In this document: piece by piece, positions 35,379-48,100 of the stretch | How positions within the stretch are numbered: the stretch's first letter is position 1 | How the letters are laid out: each line of letters opens with the position of its first letter | Assembly: GCA_036346405.1 (NCBI GenBank) | Contig: CM070546.1 | Span: forward strand, 107,018,826 to 107,082,825 | Length of the DNA stretch: 64,000 nt | Direction of reading: 5' to 3' | From: Phyllostachys edulis | Lineage: Eukaryota > Streptophyta > Magnoliopsida > Poales > Poaceae | Translations under genes and position numbers: made by a program | Notes under the pieces: generated by a model | Database searches by the model: none | Told to the model about the DNA's origin: nothing | Seen by the model: only the letters and a program-made list of their open reading frames with translations

Positions 35379-37349
35379 CTGAAACTTCACAAGATATTTC
35401 ATTAGGACAGTAAAAGATGGATAAGAACTAAGAATGGAATCATTAACTTTAGACGAAACGGGCAAAATAGTTTTTGGAAGACCAAACAGGTAACAATTTG
35501 ACAATGGTAATGATTATTAGTCATTACTGTCCAAGCTCCTCAGTGCCAGTCACAAACAGAAATTAAAAAGGCCATCTGCTTCCCAAGGAAAAAATATCTC
35601 AAAAACCCGAAGAACCTTTTTACTCTATTACGAGTGGACTAATTCTGTGTTCCTGGAAGAAACCCTTGTCATATAATGCATTAAGTAATAATGAATTTGT
35701 CCAGGAATGAAAAAAAAACTCATATTACGATCAATAATTCCATAAGCTTACAGTTACTTTCAAAAGCTGCGGATACATCCCAGTCCTCAAATTATCATGA
35801 TGTCATTGTTTATAAACTCGTATATAATTACGCATATCCATGTAGATGTAGGAGTATAGTTAGCCATATCAATCATGGGTATATTTCAGTTTATTTCATT
35901 AGCTTCTACTAGACTGCTAGCTGTTCCTTTTCATAACAGACTGTAAAATAACACACTTTATTCCAGATGGCAATTTGAATCACTCCATGCAACTCAACAG
36001 ACAAGACCAATGAACAGGCACACCTGCAAGAATAGTAATGCAGATTCGGAAAATGTGCATATAGATCATTTAACTATATGAATTCCCGAAAGGATTTCTG
36101 CATCCCTCTATCCCCTTCTCAGCTATACCATAATTTTTTCTACCATGACATTATTTAAGTATCGGATCAAATAGACACGCCTATAGATCTATAATACAAA
36201 CTATGCTGCATATAGTATAAGTTGAGCAAACATCTTGAAACCACAAAAAAAATAAGAACGGATCCAGAAATTTATTATCCAGGAGGTCACACGGTGAGAA
36301 CTAAATATTGACGGATACCAAATACAAATATTTTGTTATACGGTGAGAACTAAATATTGACGGATACCAAATACAAATATTTTGTTATTCTATATAAGCA
36401 AACTAGGAGTTATATAGATGACTCCATCAATCATGGGGGGCCAGGGCCAGGAATAGATGGTTTGTTTTCCGAAGGTATTTAAGTAGCGAATTTGGCCGGG
36501 CCAGGAATAACAAAAGGTACACCTATACGTGATTCTTTGACTTGCTTTGAACAGCACAACATGGGTTGCCAATTGCCATTGCCCTCCAATGTCGGCATGC
36601 ATGATCATATATATACCGACCAAACAATTGTAAAGGAACATATGAAATCAATCAAATTGAAGTACTGAACCAAGTAGACGGTATCACAGTTGTTTCCTCC
36701 GAGCAAAGAACGAACTATACAAATCGGAGGTCCCGTCCACGATCATCAAGCAAGAAGCACAAACCTAGGGATCAGATCAAACCTCGACGAACGCCGACTT
36801 CAAACGCCCCACCGAGAAACCGTCTGGAAAGAGCAGGAGCGAAGGCACCCGTCCGTCGATGGGAAGGCCATCGCAAGAAAAATCGATCTGCGGCAGCAAC
36901 AAGCAGAGGCCTCCGCCGCACGAGGGAGGCGATTGTTTCGCGGGGGAGGGGAGCAATGCGACCTGGAGAAGGCTGGGCCCGTGGGGTGGCGAGGGGAAGG
37001 GAGGCGCGGGGAGCGGGGAGCAAGAATGGATGGAGCGGACGAGAGGAGGCATTTGCTAAATTTAAGAGGCGGGCTTGGGCGCGCGCTCGTGCAGCAGGAG
37101 TGGGAGGCGTGTAGCTGTGTAAGGCGGCGACGGCCAGAGGAGAGGAGAGGAGAGGAGAGGAGGAAGGGTCGCCAGAGGAGACGAGTGGGGCGGTGTTTCC
37201 AAGGCTTCTCCCGGCCTGACCTGAATGGGATGAACCAGCATTGGGAATGGAGTACCGTGTGTGATGGAAGTTTGGAAATTGAGAACATGACAGGACAGGA
37301 CGATGCGATCTAACACTTTTTTTTCCGCCATTGCCATCACTCTCACGTG
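35379..37349 (-). promoter_or_regulatory. 5' intron(s), leader and promoter side of the AGC kinase gene
   Basis: AT-rich intron sequence from 35379 to about 36670, with a perfect 48-49-bp tandem duplication at 36292-36340 and 36341-36388. From 36680 to 37320 the sequence is GC-rich, with a (GGAGA)n run at about 37137-37163. I take the latter as leader and promoter of the minus-strand kinase. The overlapping long ORFs on both strands have no recognisable domain. Confidence 0.45.
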
Positions 37350-37843
37350 TAGGAGTGTAATGGGAGCGCATACGAACGAATGTTACTTATTCTGTATTAT
37401 AATCAGTTTTTTTAGAGTTGAGTCGAGTTAAATATAAAATAGTATCGGATACTTATTTTTTCAACCCGTATTCGTTTGGCCTTCAGTCGGATGAAAATTA
37501 TTTACTTCTTTTGTATCCATACACATAACTTGGATAGTAGAAGTGCATTCAGAGTTACACGAACAGACTAATCGTTGGGATGCTGAAGGAAAAACGCTCA
37601 ATATCCCCTAACTACTCAGATGCAACAACTCACATATCTGTTATCTTGTTCCTAAGTGAGACATGACAGGTTTTCCTCATACCACTTGATATATGGACAT
37701 TTACGGATATCGCTCATCTTGTATCGTATTCCGTATTTTGTCCTTAGAGTTAGAGTCGGATACCTATTTCTCCATCCCGTATTCGCTCCGTAAAACATGG
37801 GTCAGTCAGTCGGTTTGGAATTATCCGCTCTATTTGCACCCTA
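37350..37843. mobile_element. non-autonomous hAT, about 494 bp (GTATTCG family, copy 2)
   Basis: Ends TAGGAGTGTAATGGGAGC and GCTCTATTTGCACCCTA are imperfect inverted repeats. The interior is AT-rich with CGTATTCG, GTATCGTATTCCGTATT and GGATACTTATTT-type repeats like the element at 23665-24173, and similar in length. The flanking 8-mers match only partly, so it is an old copy. Confidence 0.5.
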
Positions 37844-39175
37844 ACCTTGTGTTGTCGTTAAGAATTTCTCGAATTTATTGTTAGCAATCGCCACCAGATT
37901 ATTATTATTAAGTTTGCCCTATTGCAGTGTGGAAACAAGATTGGGTTGAGTTATGTTTGAATATGGTTTTAATTAGGTTGGCCCGGGGTTAATATTATTA
38001 GATGGGGTTTGGGCCGTTCAGTTTGAGTAAATGAGTAGGACTTGTCGTCAGACCATCTAGGCCACAGAGAAATGTCTGACCGTGTGTCGTGCATGTGCAC
38101 ATGGACCAATTTTTGTCCCACCATGACTCGGCTCAGTCCATCAACAGACCAGCCCAAGTTATCTTGCTGTTGAATTTCCCTAAAAAAAGTAGTATCTTGT
38201 TGGATGATGCTTGAGCCTAGCCGAACCGTCGCAAAACTACAGAAGGACCCATCCAAACAATTTGAAAAAGGTGGTGGGTACCCGAATCTTGAGCCATTAG
38301 ATCTAGATCTAAAGGATCTCATCTCTCTCTTAAACCATATAAAATCTCTCTCCTTCCCCTCCCCTTCCCAAACCCTAGCCACGTCCTCACCCCACCACCG
38401 CCGCCCTCCCTCCACCCAAGCACCATACCGTGTCGCCTCCTTCCTCCTCCTCTCCGGCGAGCCGTCCTCACGGCCCTTTGTCCTCCTCTCCAGCGAGATT
38501 CCCTCACACCTCCATCCTTCCTCGTCTCCGACGACTACCATCGTTGGATCTGCCACCTCCTAACTACTCCCGTCCTCATCGCCTCCGTCAACCTTCACCG
38601 CCACCGCTCTCCTCCGACCCGTCGCCCCGACGCCGTGGCCCCCAAACATCCCTCTATACCGGGGGGGGGGCTCTAAACCTAAGTGGCTGGTCGTCACGGA
38701 CATCACCAGAGACACGAATCTCGAGGCAAAATGAAATTCCAGTACTCACGAGGTGAGAAAACACCTGGGTACCGTTCATCAATTTCCTTTGAAAAAAAGG
38801 GTAGAGAGAGAGCACGGTTGCTCATAATGTAAGTGCACTCTAGTCTAGTCATTTTGTAATGTTTCACGGACTCATGAGGTACACCGCGAGGTTATTTCAC
38901 TTGGACGGATTCATTCACGTCCGTACGATCGATCACTCGACCAGTTGTAGCCTTGTAGGGATGGACACGCGTAGGCTGAATAAACTAACTGCCCCTGGCT
39001 CCAAAGCACCAGGAGAGAGGCGGCATCTACTACAGTAGAGAAGAGTGCACGGCTACCGCGGTTCAGAGTTCAAACTTCTCCGAACTCCCGAACTGTCACT
39101 TGTGGCGGCATCGGGGTGCAACCGTACCGTGTCAAGCGACAACGGCGGCATCGGTGGTCTCGCGCGTGCCGCGAT
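37844..39175. other. unassigned sequence, possible LTR or gene remnant
   Basis: 38180-38760 has a promoter-like run (ACCATATAAAATCTCTCTCC at about 38334) followed by a Pro/Ser-coding CT-rich block, as in LTR leaders or 5' untranslated regions. Frames break repeatedly and no protein family is recognised. The remainder shows nothing of note. Confidence 0.35.
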
Positions 39176-40420
39176 TACGCCTTCTAATGGTTTGATTTCT
39201 AATAGGTTTAATGGTTTAGGTTATTTTGTGGGTTGGTTTTAGATGAATAGAAATGGTTTGAGGGAGTTAATGGTTTGGTTTAGATTGGGTTTACACTAAA
39301 ATTGGTTTGGACTAAAAATTTTCGGGATCGTATGGTTTGGAACCACGGTTTAGGCCCGTGGGTTGGTATGGGCTGGGCATTCCGAACTCCACCTCGGTCC
39401 ATCCTCCTCAGTTGTCTCGACAGTCAAAAGTCGACTCGCGGTCCTCCTCCCCGCGTGACGACGTGAGGGGCTAGGGTTCAACACCGCCGCCACCGCCCGC
39501 ACCATGTCAATCGTCTCTGCCCCCACGGGCCGGCTGGCCGCAGGCAGCACCGCCACCACCCCGCCGCCACCGCCGCCGAGTAGGGCGCCTGTGTTCATGG
39601 TCGTCACCACCGCCGCGTCGCCGCCTGCCAGCCGCCGCCAGCCGTCCGCGCCGCCGCCACGCCCGCACCTAGCCGGATGGGGCGCGTGCCTCAAGAACGC
39701 CAGTGCAAGAAACTGGCACCGTCAGTCTAGGGGCCCTTGGCGTGGAGGAACTCGCCGGCCTCCGTCGCGCCACGTCGAAACCAATGACAGCAGGCAAGAG
39801 AAGGACTCAGACTTGAATCACTGCCATCACAAGGAGTTGGGGAGCGGGAGAAGGTTGGTTGGGCGGGGAGGAGCGGGCCGGCGAGGGGGAGAAGCACTGC
39901 GCTTGGGGAGCGGGTGGCAAGTGCGGAGGATGAGGGACTCGGCGACGGAGAGGGCGCCGTCGGGGCAGGGGGCGTAGGACATGAAGAAGTGGAGGAGGTT
40001 GGGGTGGGTGGAGTAGGCGGAGGCGGGAGTAGAGGAGGAGCTTGGGCGGGGGAGGGGGAGGTGGAGGGGAGGAGGAGTGGAGGTGGTTGAGGTGGGAGAC
40101 ACTGGCACAGATGGCGCCGAGTCAAGTGGGAAGCCATTCAGGAGGAGGAGGTCACGGCTTCCTCATTGCGGCCGATCTGATTTTGGTTGTTTGGTTGGAA
40201 CTTGGAAATGGGTTCAATGGGCTGTGGATGTTTGGTTGGAAATGGGTTCAACCCAAAAATGTGAAATGGTTTGGTTTGGTTTGGGTGTATAGTTCATGTG
40301 GGCTGGATTGGTTTGGTTTCTACAATTTAATTTGTGGATTGGGTTGGTTTGGGAAGTAGGTTTTTTTTTTGGATGGATTTGGGTGGATTTGGGGTGGGCT
40401 TGAAGCCATTACCAGGCCTA
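39176..40420. mobile_element. non-autonomous hAT carrying GC-rich gene-like cargo (Pack-hAT candidate)
   Basis: Ends TACGCCTTCTAATGG and CCATTACCAGGCCTA are imperfect inverted repeats. The 8-bp TSD is GCCGCGAT (39168-39175) and GCCGTGAT (40421-40428), one CpG transition apart. The two flanks (about 39180-39350 and 40180-40400) are packed with TGGTTTGG subterminal motifs, as in hAT elements. The core (39350-40140) is sharply GC-rich and open on the minus strand, with segments such as HPNLLHFFMSYAPCPDGAL. This looks like captured host exon sequence, but I cannot name the donor gene. Confidence 0.7.
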
Positions 40421-40843
40421 GCCGTGATGATGCTCCGTGGGATGGAGGTTCGCGGCCGTCGGTGTGGGCTTCGTTCCCGCCTGGCTAGCTAAATTAGAGA
40501 GCGCGCGCATGTCCTCAGAGTTACTATTACTATTCTATTACTATTAGTATTTTTATTTTTATTATCTTTATTATTGTTTTTGTTGCTATTGTTATTATTA
40601 TATTTTCTTTTTTGCGATTCGCACATTACACACATGCGCGAGTACACTCTCTTACCACACGCTTAGAAAGACGAAGGTCAGGATAAATCCACGAACTCAT
40701 AAAATTTCTATTGAAACGCACTCGTGTGTGCGTAAAGGTGGGCACCGGGATTTCACCCCCACTACCCCACCAAGATGTTGTTCCCTTATTGTTGTTGTTG
40801 TTGTATTTCTGAGATTGAGGGTATTTCCAATGGTTTGATATTA
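40421..40843. repeat. intergenic with TTA-rich microsatellite
   Basis: 40520-40620 is a degenerate (TTA/TTG)n run. A short (GTT)n run lies near 40790-40802. Nothing else seen. Confidence 0.5.
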
Positions 40844-41662
40844 GGGTTAATTCCTTATTTGCCATTAGAAGTTGACCAACTCCCTAAAATGCCATGGCCA
40901 AATTGCCCATCCCTTTTTTGCCACTCGTTCTCAACTCCTCTCCCTTTTTTGCCACTCCCGTCAGTTGACCGTGAACTTGACCGTTGTCTTGGCTGCGAAA
41001 AGAGCGATTTTGCCCTAAGTAAATTATTTAGGGCTCAGATCTTTAGAGAATTATTTGACATAGTAATATAATTAAAAAATTATAAATTTTTAGGAAAGTT
41101 CCTTACATAGTTTAGATTATTGTGTAATTTTATAGGGTTTTATTTGCAACATGTTTTCTCTAAAAATATTTCAATTTTTGGTTTTATGCATTTTATTATT
41201 CTATTTGAGAAAAATTGGTAAAAACATGTTTTAAAATCCACAATTGATGTAATGATACTGTCAACAAAATGGGAATTATTTAAAACATGTTTTACCAACT
41301 TTTCTCAAATAGAATAATAAAAATGCATAAAACCAAAAATTGAAAGATTTTTAGAGAAAAACATGTTGCAAATAAAACCCTATAAAAATTACACAATAAT
41401 CTACACTATGTTAGGAACTTTTCCTAAAATTTTATAATTTTTGGAACTATATTACTATATCAAATAATTCCCTAAAGATCTTAGCCCTAAATAATGCAAT
41501 TAGGGGTAAAATCGTCTTTTCGTGGCCAAGTTCACAGCTAAGTTCACAGGAGTGGCAAAAAGGGAGAGAAATTGAGAACAAGTGGCAAAAAAGAGATAAG
41601 CAATTTGGCGATGGCATTTTGGGGAGCCGGTCAACTTCCAATGGCAAATAAGGAATTAACCC
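40844..41662. mobile_element. foldback Mutator-type MITE, 819 bp
   Basis: Two arms of about 390 bp are inverted copies (roughly 88% alike by eye) around a loop of about 40 bp near 41236-41276. The ends read GGGTTAATTCC and GGAATTAACCC. A perfect 9-bp TSD TTGATATTA lies at 40835-40843 and 41663-41671, marking the Mutator superfamily. No coding capacity beyond chance ORFs. Confidence 0.92.
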
Positions 41663-41816
41663 TTGATATTAAACCTTAATATTAGAGGAGGGAGAGTGGT
41701 AAGTTAGGATTTTAGAAACAACCACTCCAATAGTTTGATACTAAACTTGTTACTAAAGAGCGCCATAGTGATTTAACCAGTAATTAGCTCCCAAATGAAT
41801 GATGTGGTAGGAAGAT

Positions 41817-42191
41817 GAACTTTTTTTTATTAATTAACCCTTTTTAAAATTTTATCTTAAAGTTAACCCCCCGCGAACTTTATTTCCAATTCTGACCCCT
41901 TTAGTCACACCACCACCCGTGACGTGACAAAACAACATTGTCACGTCATAGGATATGTCCGCTAAAATAGTACTTTTTGTTACGCCACTGGTGGTGGCGT
42001 GACCAAACAACACTGTCACGCCACGGGTGGTGGTGTGACAAAAGCTTGTCCAGATACAGGCTGACGTGACAGTGTTGTTTTGTCATGCCACGGGTGGTGG
42101 CGTGACCAAAGAGGCCAGAATTAGAAATAAAGTTTGTAGGGGTTAACTTTAAAATAAAATTAAAAAAGAGTTAATTAATATAAAAAAATTC
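41817..42191. mobile_element. Mutator-type MITE, copy 2 (GTCACGCCAC hairpin family)
   Basis: This 375-bp relative of the element at 6121-6455 shares its GAACTTTTTTTTATTAATTAACC ends and the same internal GTCACGCCAC / GTGGCGTGAC modules. It has a 9-bp TSD, TAGGAAGAT (41808-41816) / TAGGAAGAG (42192-42200). Several internal hairpins have decayed by C-to-T or G-to-A changes. Confidence 0.85.
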
Positions 42192-42869
42192 TAGGAAGAG
42201 AGAGGCCCCCATAATTTTGATATCTAATCATACTAGTCTTTATTTCCTCAAAAAATCTTGATACTTGCATCACTAAAAAACTATCATGTCATAGGCTAAG
42301 TATCAAACAAAACTAGCTAATGGGAGTGCCCCTTAGGGCAATTGGGTTAGGGACCTCCTTTTTTTTAGGGATAATTGGCTACAGGATACTGCCCATTGAC
42401 CACCTTTGCCATTGGACACTGAAAAAACGTGTTGCAGCCAGATAGCACTCCCAAAACATGTAATTTGGCCCTAAGACACTGAGCCGCTTATTTTATCATT
42501 TCCCAGCCGGAGGGAGAGAGAAAATTTTCGAAAAGACTGGAGTGCCCCTGGCAAACCCAGTGCGATCGAACCCAAAACATGGAACGCAACGGTTCTTCTC
42601 CCCGTCGCCTGCACATTCTTCATCTCCCTCACAGTTCTTCTCCCCCAAATCTCTCCCCATCGCCACCCCGTCGCCACCTTTCGGATTCGGCTGGAGCATG
42701 TGTTGCTGAGGGCTGAGGTCTATCGGAGATGAAGGCGCCGATGTCGAAAATACGGCGCCTTAGGAGCACAGACTCCCCGTCGAAGCCTGTGAAGCTTTCA
42801 TGGGTCCCCGATAGGTAAGGTTCTTTCTCATGCCGATTGGTGTTAATGTGGTGTGTGTAGTTTAGATCT

Positions 42870-43050
42870 GGGTTGATGTGTGTTGATTTAGGGTTGCGTT
42901 CTGATGTTGCTATGTTCGTTCCATTGTATTGTGCGTCGATTCAGGGTTGCATTTAGGGTTGCGTTGTGATGTTGCTATCTTCGTTCCATTGTATTGTGCG
43001 TCGATTTAGGGTTGTGCTCTGATGTTGCTATCTTCGTTCCATTCTAATGT
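42870..43050 (+). repeat. tandem repeat in intron 1 of the MULE transposase
   Basis: About three copies of a 60-bp unit containing TAGGGTTG, TGATGTTGCTAT and TTCGTTCCATTGTATTGTGC, the last copy leading into the splice acceptor GTGCGTAG. Confidence 0.7.
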
Positions 43051-45104
43051 GCGTAGGATGGATCCGGGAGTAGAATGCAGAGTAGCTGTGCGTGTTGGTT
43101 CTTATGTCGAGGTCACTGACAATGGTAGGCAAGAGTACCATGTTAGCCGGGACATTAACTGGGTTTTAGGTAGGGATACTAGTTGTTTCCTTGACTTACT
43201 GAAAGATCTTGACGATGAGGTGCAACATGGAAGCAACCAAACATTGGCTGTCGCCATTTGGAACAAAAAGTGCAGTAGATATACCGAGGTTGCTTCTGAC
43301 TCAGCACTGCTTGATGCATTTGACATGTACTGGGACATGAGGAGGCTCCCTCTAGTTGTTAGTGTATCTGGTTCCAATGCATCTAGGCAGGCAAGTACTA
43401 GCAACCTGTCTTGTGTCCAGCAGGCCACCTCCTCACAGCAGACATTGCCATCTGCCCCTGATTTGCCAACACAAGACAACATAGCTTGCCCAGACAATGA
43501 GCCAGGACCTTGCAAACCTGCTGCTGCTGATGTGGACAAATGGGCTAAGGCTGATGATGACCCAGAAGATTATGTGGGTGTGGATGATGAGCGGCTTCAG
43601 TAAAAAGATTTGATGTCAGGTGATGATACCTCAGACCAAGGGTATGTGCCAGGTGGTGATGATGATCAAAGTGAGTCCTCAGTTGATGATGAGGCTGGTT
43701 GTCAGTCTAATGTTCATGTAACTGACATAGAGAATCCTAGCATAGATGTTGGAGTTACTTTTGAGGATAATCAATACTTTAAGAGGTGTATAAGGCAATA
43801 TGCAGTGCTTAATGAGGTCAAACTTGCAGCTACCTACAGTGAGGCATCGAGGTACCAAGCACATTGCAAGGCTAAGAAGTGCAAGTGGATGATACATGCG
43901 TCAGGGCTTCAGGATGGAAGGACTTGGATGGTAAGCTTTCTGTTTTCATAGTATACATCTTTTGTCATGTACTCATGTCTAATGCTTTCCTTTGCAGATC
44001 AGGAAGATGCCATACAAACATTCATGTCCAAGCTCTAGCCAAGTAGAGAGGAACTGTATGGCTACCAATGCATGGGTCAGCGATAGGGTTATTGCAAAGT
44101 TGAGACAGGATCCTACAATTGGTGCTACAGCTCTGAAGAAGTTTTTAGAGGAGAAATTCAAAATCAACATATCATATTATGTTGTTTGGAATGGGAGGCA
44201 AATGGCACTGGATGAGATATTAAGCAGATGGGAGGATAGTTTTCAACATGTTTTCAGCTTCAAGGTAGAATTAGAGAGGAGATGTCCTGGCAGCATAGTA
44301 GAGATAGAGTATGAGCGGGTTGGCAACAAGATGAGGTTCAGCAAGATGTTTGTTGCCCTCAAGGCTTGTGTTGATGGATTCCTTAATGGTTGTAGACCTT
44401 ACTTAGGCATTGACTCAACTGTGCTCACTGGTAGTTGGAGGGGTCAGTTGGCATCTACCACAGGGATTGATGGCCACAATTGGATGTTTCCAGTGGCTTA
44501 TGGAGTCTTTGAATCAGAAAGTGCTGAGAATTGGCGGTGGTTCATGCAGAATTTGCACAAAGCCATTGGTTCACCCCCTGGTTTGGTGATATCTACAGAT
44601 GCAGGTAAAGGCATTGATATTGGAGTTACTAGGATCTTCTCCAATGGGGTTGAACATAGGGAGCGTATGAGGCATCTTGTCAAAATTTTCAGAAGAGGTT
44701 TCATGGGGAGGTTTTCCAAAGCCATCTGTGGCCTGTCTTCAGGGCTTACAAAAGGGTCAGCTTTGACATGCACTACAAGGTAATGGAGGAAGCATCACCT
44801 AGAGCCATGGAGTGGATTAAGGAGAACCACAAGCATCTATGGGCTAGGAGCATGTTCTCTACTGCAAGTAAATGTGACTATGTCACAAATAACATTGCAG
44901 AGACATTCAACAACTGGGTGAAGCATGGGAAATCACTCCCTGATATGGAGTTGATGGATAGAATCAGACAAATGATCATGCAGCAGATGTACACCAGGAG
45001 AAACCTTGCTGAGAAGCTACAGGGATTGGTAATACCCTATGTCATCAAAGTCCTCAATGCAAAGAGCAGAAACCTGCCATTCAAAATCTTCCATAGTCAT
45101 AATT

Positions 45105-48100
45105 TGTAATAGCCTAAAAGTTACATTACCAAAATAAAAATTAATAAAATTATTATTTTGTTGGATTTTCTAAAATTTGAAAGAGATTGTTTGCTTTATT
45201 TGAATTTCTGAAGTTTTAAAAGTCAAAAACAAAATTTATTAAAGTTTTTGAAGTTTATTTGAGTTAAAATTTTAAAAAATAAAAATTTATTTAATTTCTA
45301 AAATTTTAAAAGCTTTTCCTAAATATTTTACAACCAAAATAATTTATTTGCAAAATAATAGCCAACTTAAAGTTGGAAATAATTTGTATAAATCCAAAAT
45401 AACTCTAGGAATTTCTGTGAATTTTTCTAGAATTTTTGGATTTTATTTGCTATTTTCTAAAGCTTAAAAGAATTAATTGAATTGTTTAAATTGATAAATC
45501 AAACTAATTTCCAAATAGTCCTCGGCCGAATCCTTTCCTCCGTTTACTTTTAATCAAGACGCACCGCCCACTTCGCCCAAGCCGTCGCGCCTCTCTCTCT
45601 CCTCTCACTCCGCCCCACTTGCTTGACCACTCACTTACCACTGTCGCGTGGGCCTTGGTCATCTTCTCCCTAACGCCCTTCTTCTCCAAGACGCCTAACC
45701 GCCGCCATGGCCACGTCGTGGAGCTCAAGAACGCCGCTTTTCCCGCCTCTCCTCACGCTGCCACGCCAAGACTCGATCCGCGCCTCAACCGCCCCCACTC
45801 CTCCTTTCTTTGTCCTCGTCTGCTTGTTTGCCATTGAGAAACCACCATGGCCACCACGATCGGCCGTGCCCACGATCTCCTCCTCTCCTCCTCCCTGGCC
45901 CCTACAAAAGGGAGCACGAGGTGCGCCCTTTCCTCCTCAGTCCATCACCCTCTCTCACCTCTCCTCTCCTCTTCCCCGTTCGCCGAATTAGGAGATTTTG
46001 CCACTGGCCGCCGAGAAGACACCGCCGCCCCTAGCGCCGCCTCCAGCGACGCCTCGGCCTCTACGCCGCCACCGTCGGCATCGCAACTTCATCACGCACC
46101 CGGTGCTCACCTTCGCCATGAGGAGCAAGACAGAATCGCTGCTGCCGCTGTTTAACAGCGCCGCCGCTTTTTTCGCCACGCCGCCGCCATCCTCTTCACA
46201 TCACTGGCGAAGCGACCGTGACCACCGCGTCCCCTCTCTCTTTCAAGACTTCGCGCCGCCACAAGAAGACAACGCCGGCGACCCTCGGTCCCGATTTGGC
46301 GCCGCTAGTAAACGTGGCTTCGCCACGTAATCACCACGTAGGCGCCACCTAGCCGCCCTTGCCATGTGGCAGTGACGTAGCCTGAGTGGACTTGGTCCAT
46401 GGGCCAAGTCACTGCCAAGTGGGGCCCGCATGTCGGGATTTCCCTTTTTGTTTATTAATTCGGCCGAAAAGCCCTGCTGACGTCATCCTTGCGCAATAAT
46501 TAGAATTTCCTTTAGAAAAATAATTCGGGAAATCCTTTTAATTTACAGATTTAGTTTAAAACTTGTAAAATTCATATCTTTTTCATCCCAACTTCAAATT
46601 GAGTGATTCCAAATTCTAAAATCTTATAAAATTAATATCTAGCTAGATAAAATATAAATATTTGATTTGGAGTAAGTTTAAACTGTCTATTTGAATTTGA
46701 AATGATTTAAACTACAAATTTTGGGATTTAAATCAGAAAATTCATATCTTCGAACCCTAATTCCAAATTGAGTTATTCAAATTGCTAAAATCTTAGAAAA
46801 CTATTATATATCTAAATAAAATAAAATTATTTCATTTGGAGTTATTTTAAATTGTCTTTTGAATTTATTCAAATTTCATTTGAATTTGTCGTATTTTCAC
46901 AGATAGACTTTGATTTATTCCTGAGAGTTAGATCCTTCTGAGGATTTAGAGAGTCAAGACTTCAACGAAGGCAAGTTATAACCTTGACCATATTGCCCCT
47001 AGTATTTTAAAGTTATTTAATTCAGTTTTTAAAATTATTATTGCATGCATATTTTTAGTCAATTATTTTAATGCCCTCATTAAATGCTTAGTTATTCCAA
47101 TTGTTATTGTATGGCCAATTTTGAATATTGAAATGTCATCCCTTTGTCACCATAGATAAATTGTTTGGAAATGCTTAGCAAATGCTTAGACCATGATTTT
47201 GATTTTGGGAGGATTTAGCCAAACCATACAAAATTGTTTAAAATTAAATCTATGGTATTGTTTTACCGTAGAGAATTTGTAAAGGTGGTTTTTACTTAAA
47301 TTAAATCAAAATGGTTTGGACTTGGGTGAAACGGATGAATGGTGGGTGCAGGTTTATGCACAGGTTTAATCTGGTTAGGATTAAAGCCCATGGTTTGATT
47401 TTGAAAGACGCCCAAGTCAATTAAGGACCGGTCTTCGAGCTGCATCTTGCTATGCCTTACCGTACCACCACGTGTCCTGTATGGGCAGGACCTGGCTTAA
47501 TAATTTGTAATACCTCTTAGTATTTGTGCTATGTTGTATGTGTGGGTGTTGGTTAGACAGTTTTCCCACCTAGCGCAAGAGGGGGCTTCTGGAGGATGGA
47601 TAGTCCAATGGAAGTGAAACCTTAGCGGGCACGAATACTTTAGGGTAGAGCATTGTAAAAAGCCTCGTCACGTACTCTAGACTGCTTACCTAAGGTAGTG
47701 AGTGGTGGCATAGATATATACCGGACAAACTAGAGAATTCGTGTCATGTGGGTAAAGTTGTACAAACTCTACAGAGTAGAAACTATTCGAATAGCCGCGT
47801 CCGCGGTCATGGACATGCTAGCAAAGCCACTCCGAGTTAGACTTGTTTTTGGATTTTAAAAGTGTTTTCAACAGATGTTTTCAGAATGGTTAGTCCTGTG
47901 GGAAAATTGGGCGGTTAGCCATTGTGATAGGAGGGTATCCTTCACCATTCAAATATGGAGGTTATCCACACTATAAAATTGTCATTTAAAATCTGATTTT
48001 TGATATAGTATAAAAATGGCCTTGGAAATTAATATGATTATTCAAACTTGAAAATGCTGCTTTATGCAAATAAACCCTGCCAATACCCCTTGTTTACCTT

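Noticed and set aside
45619..46330. Pro/Ser/Arg-rich ORFs that look like a GC-rich gene
   Set aside because: They sit inside the solo LTR and recur in decayed form in the LTR at 59586-60919, so they are LTR sequence.
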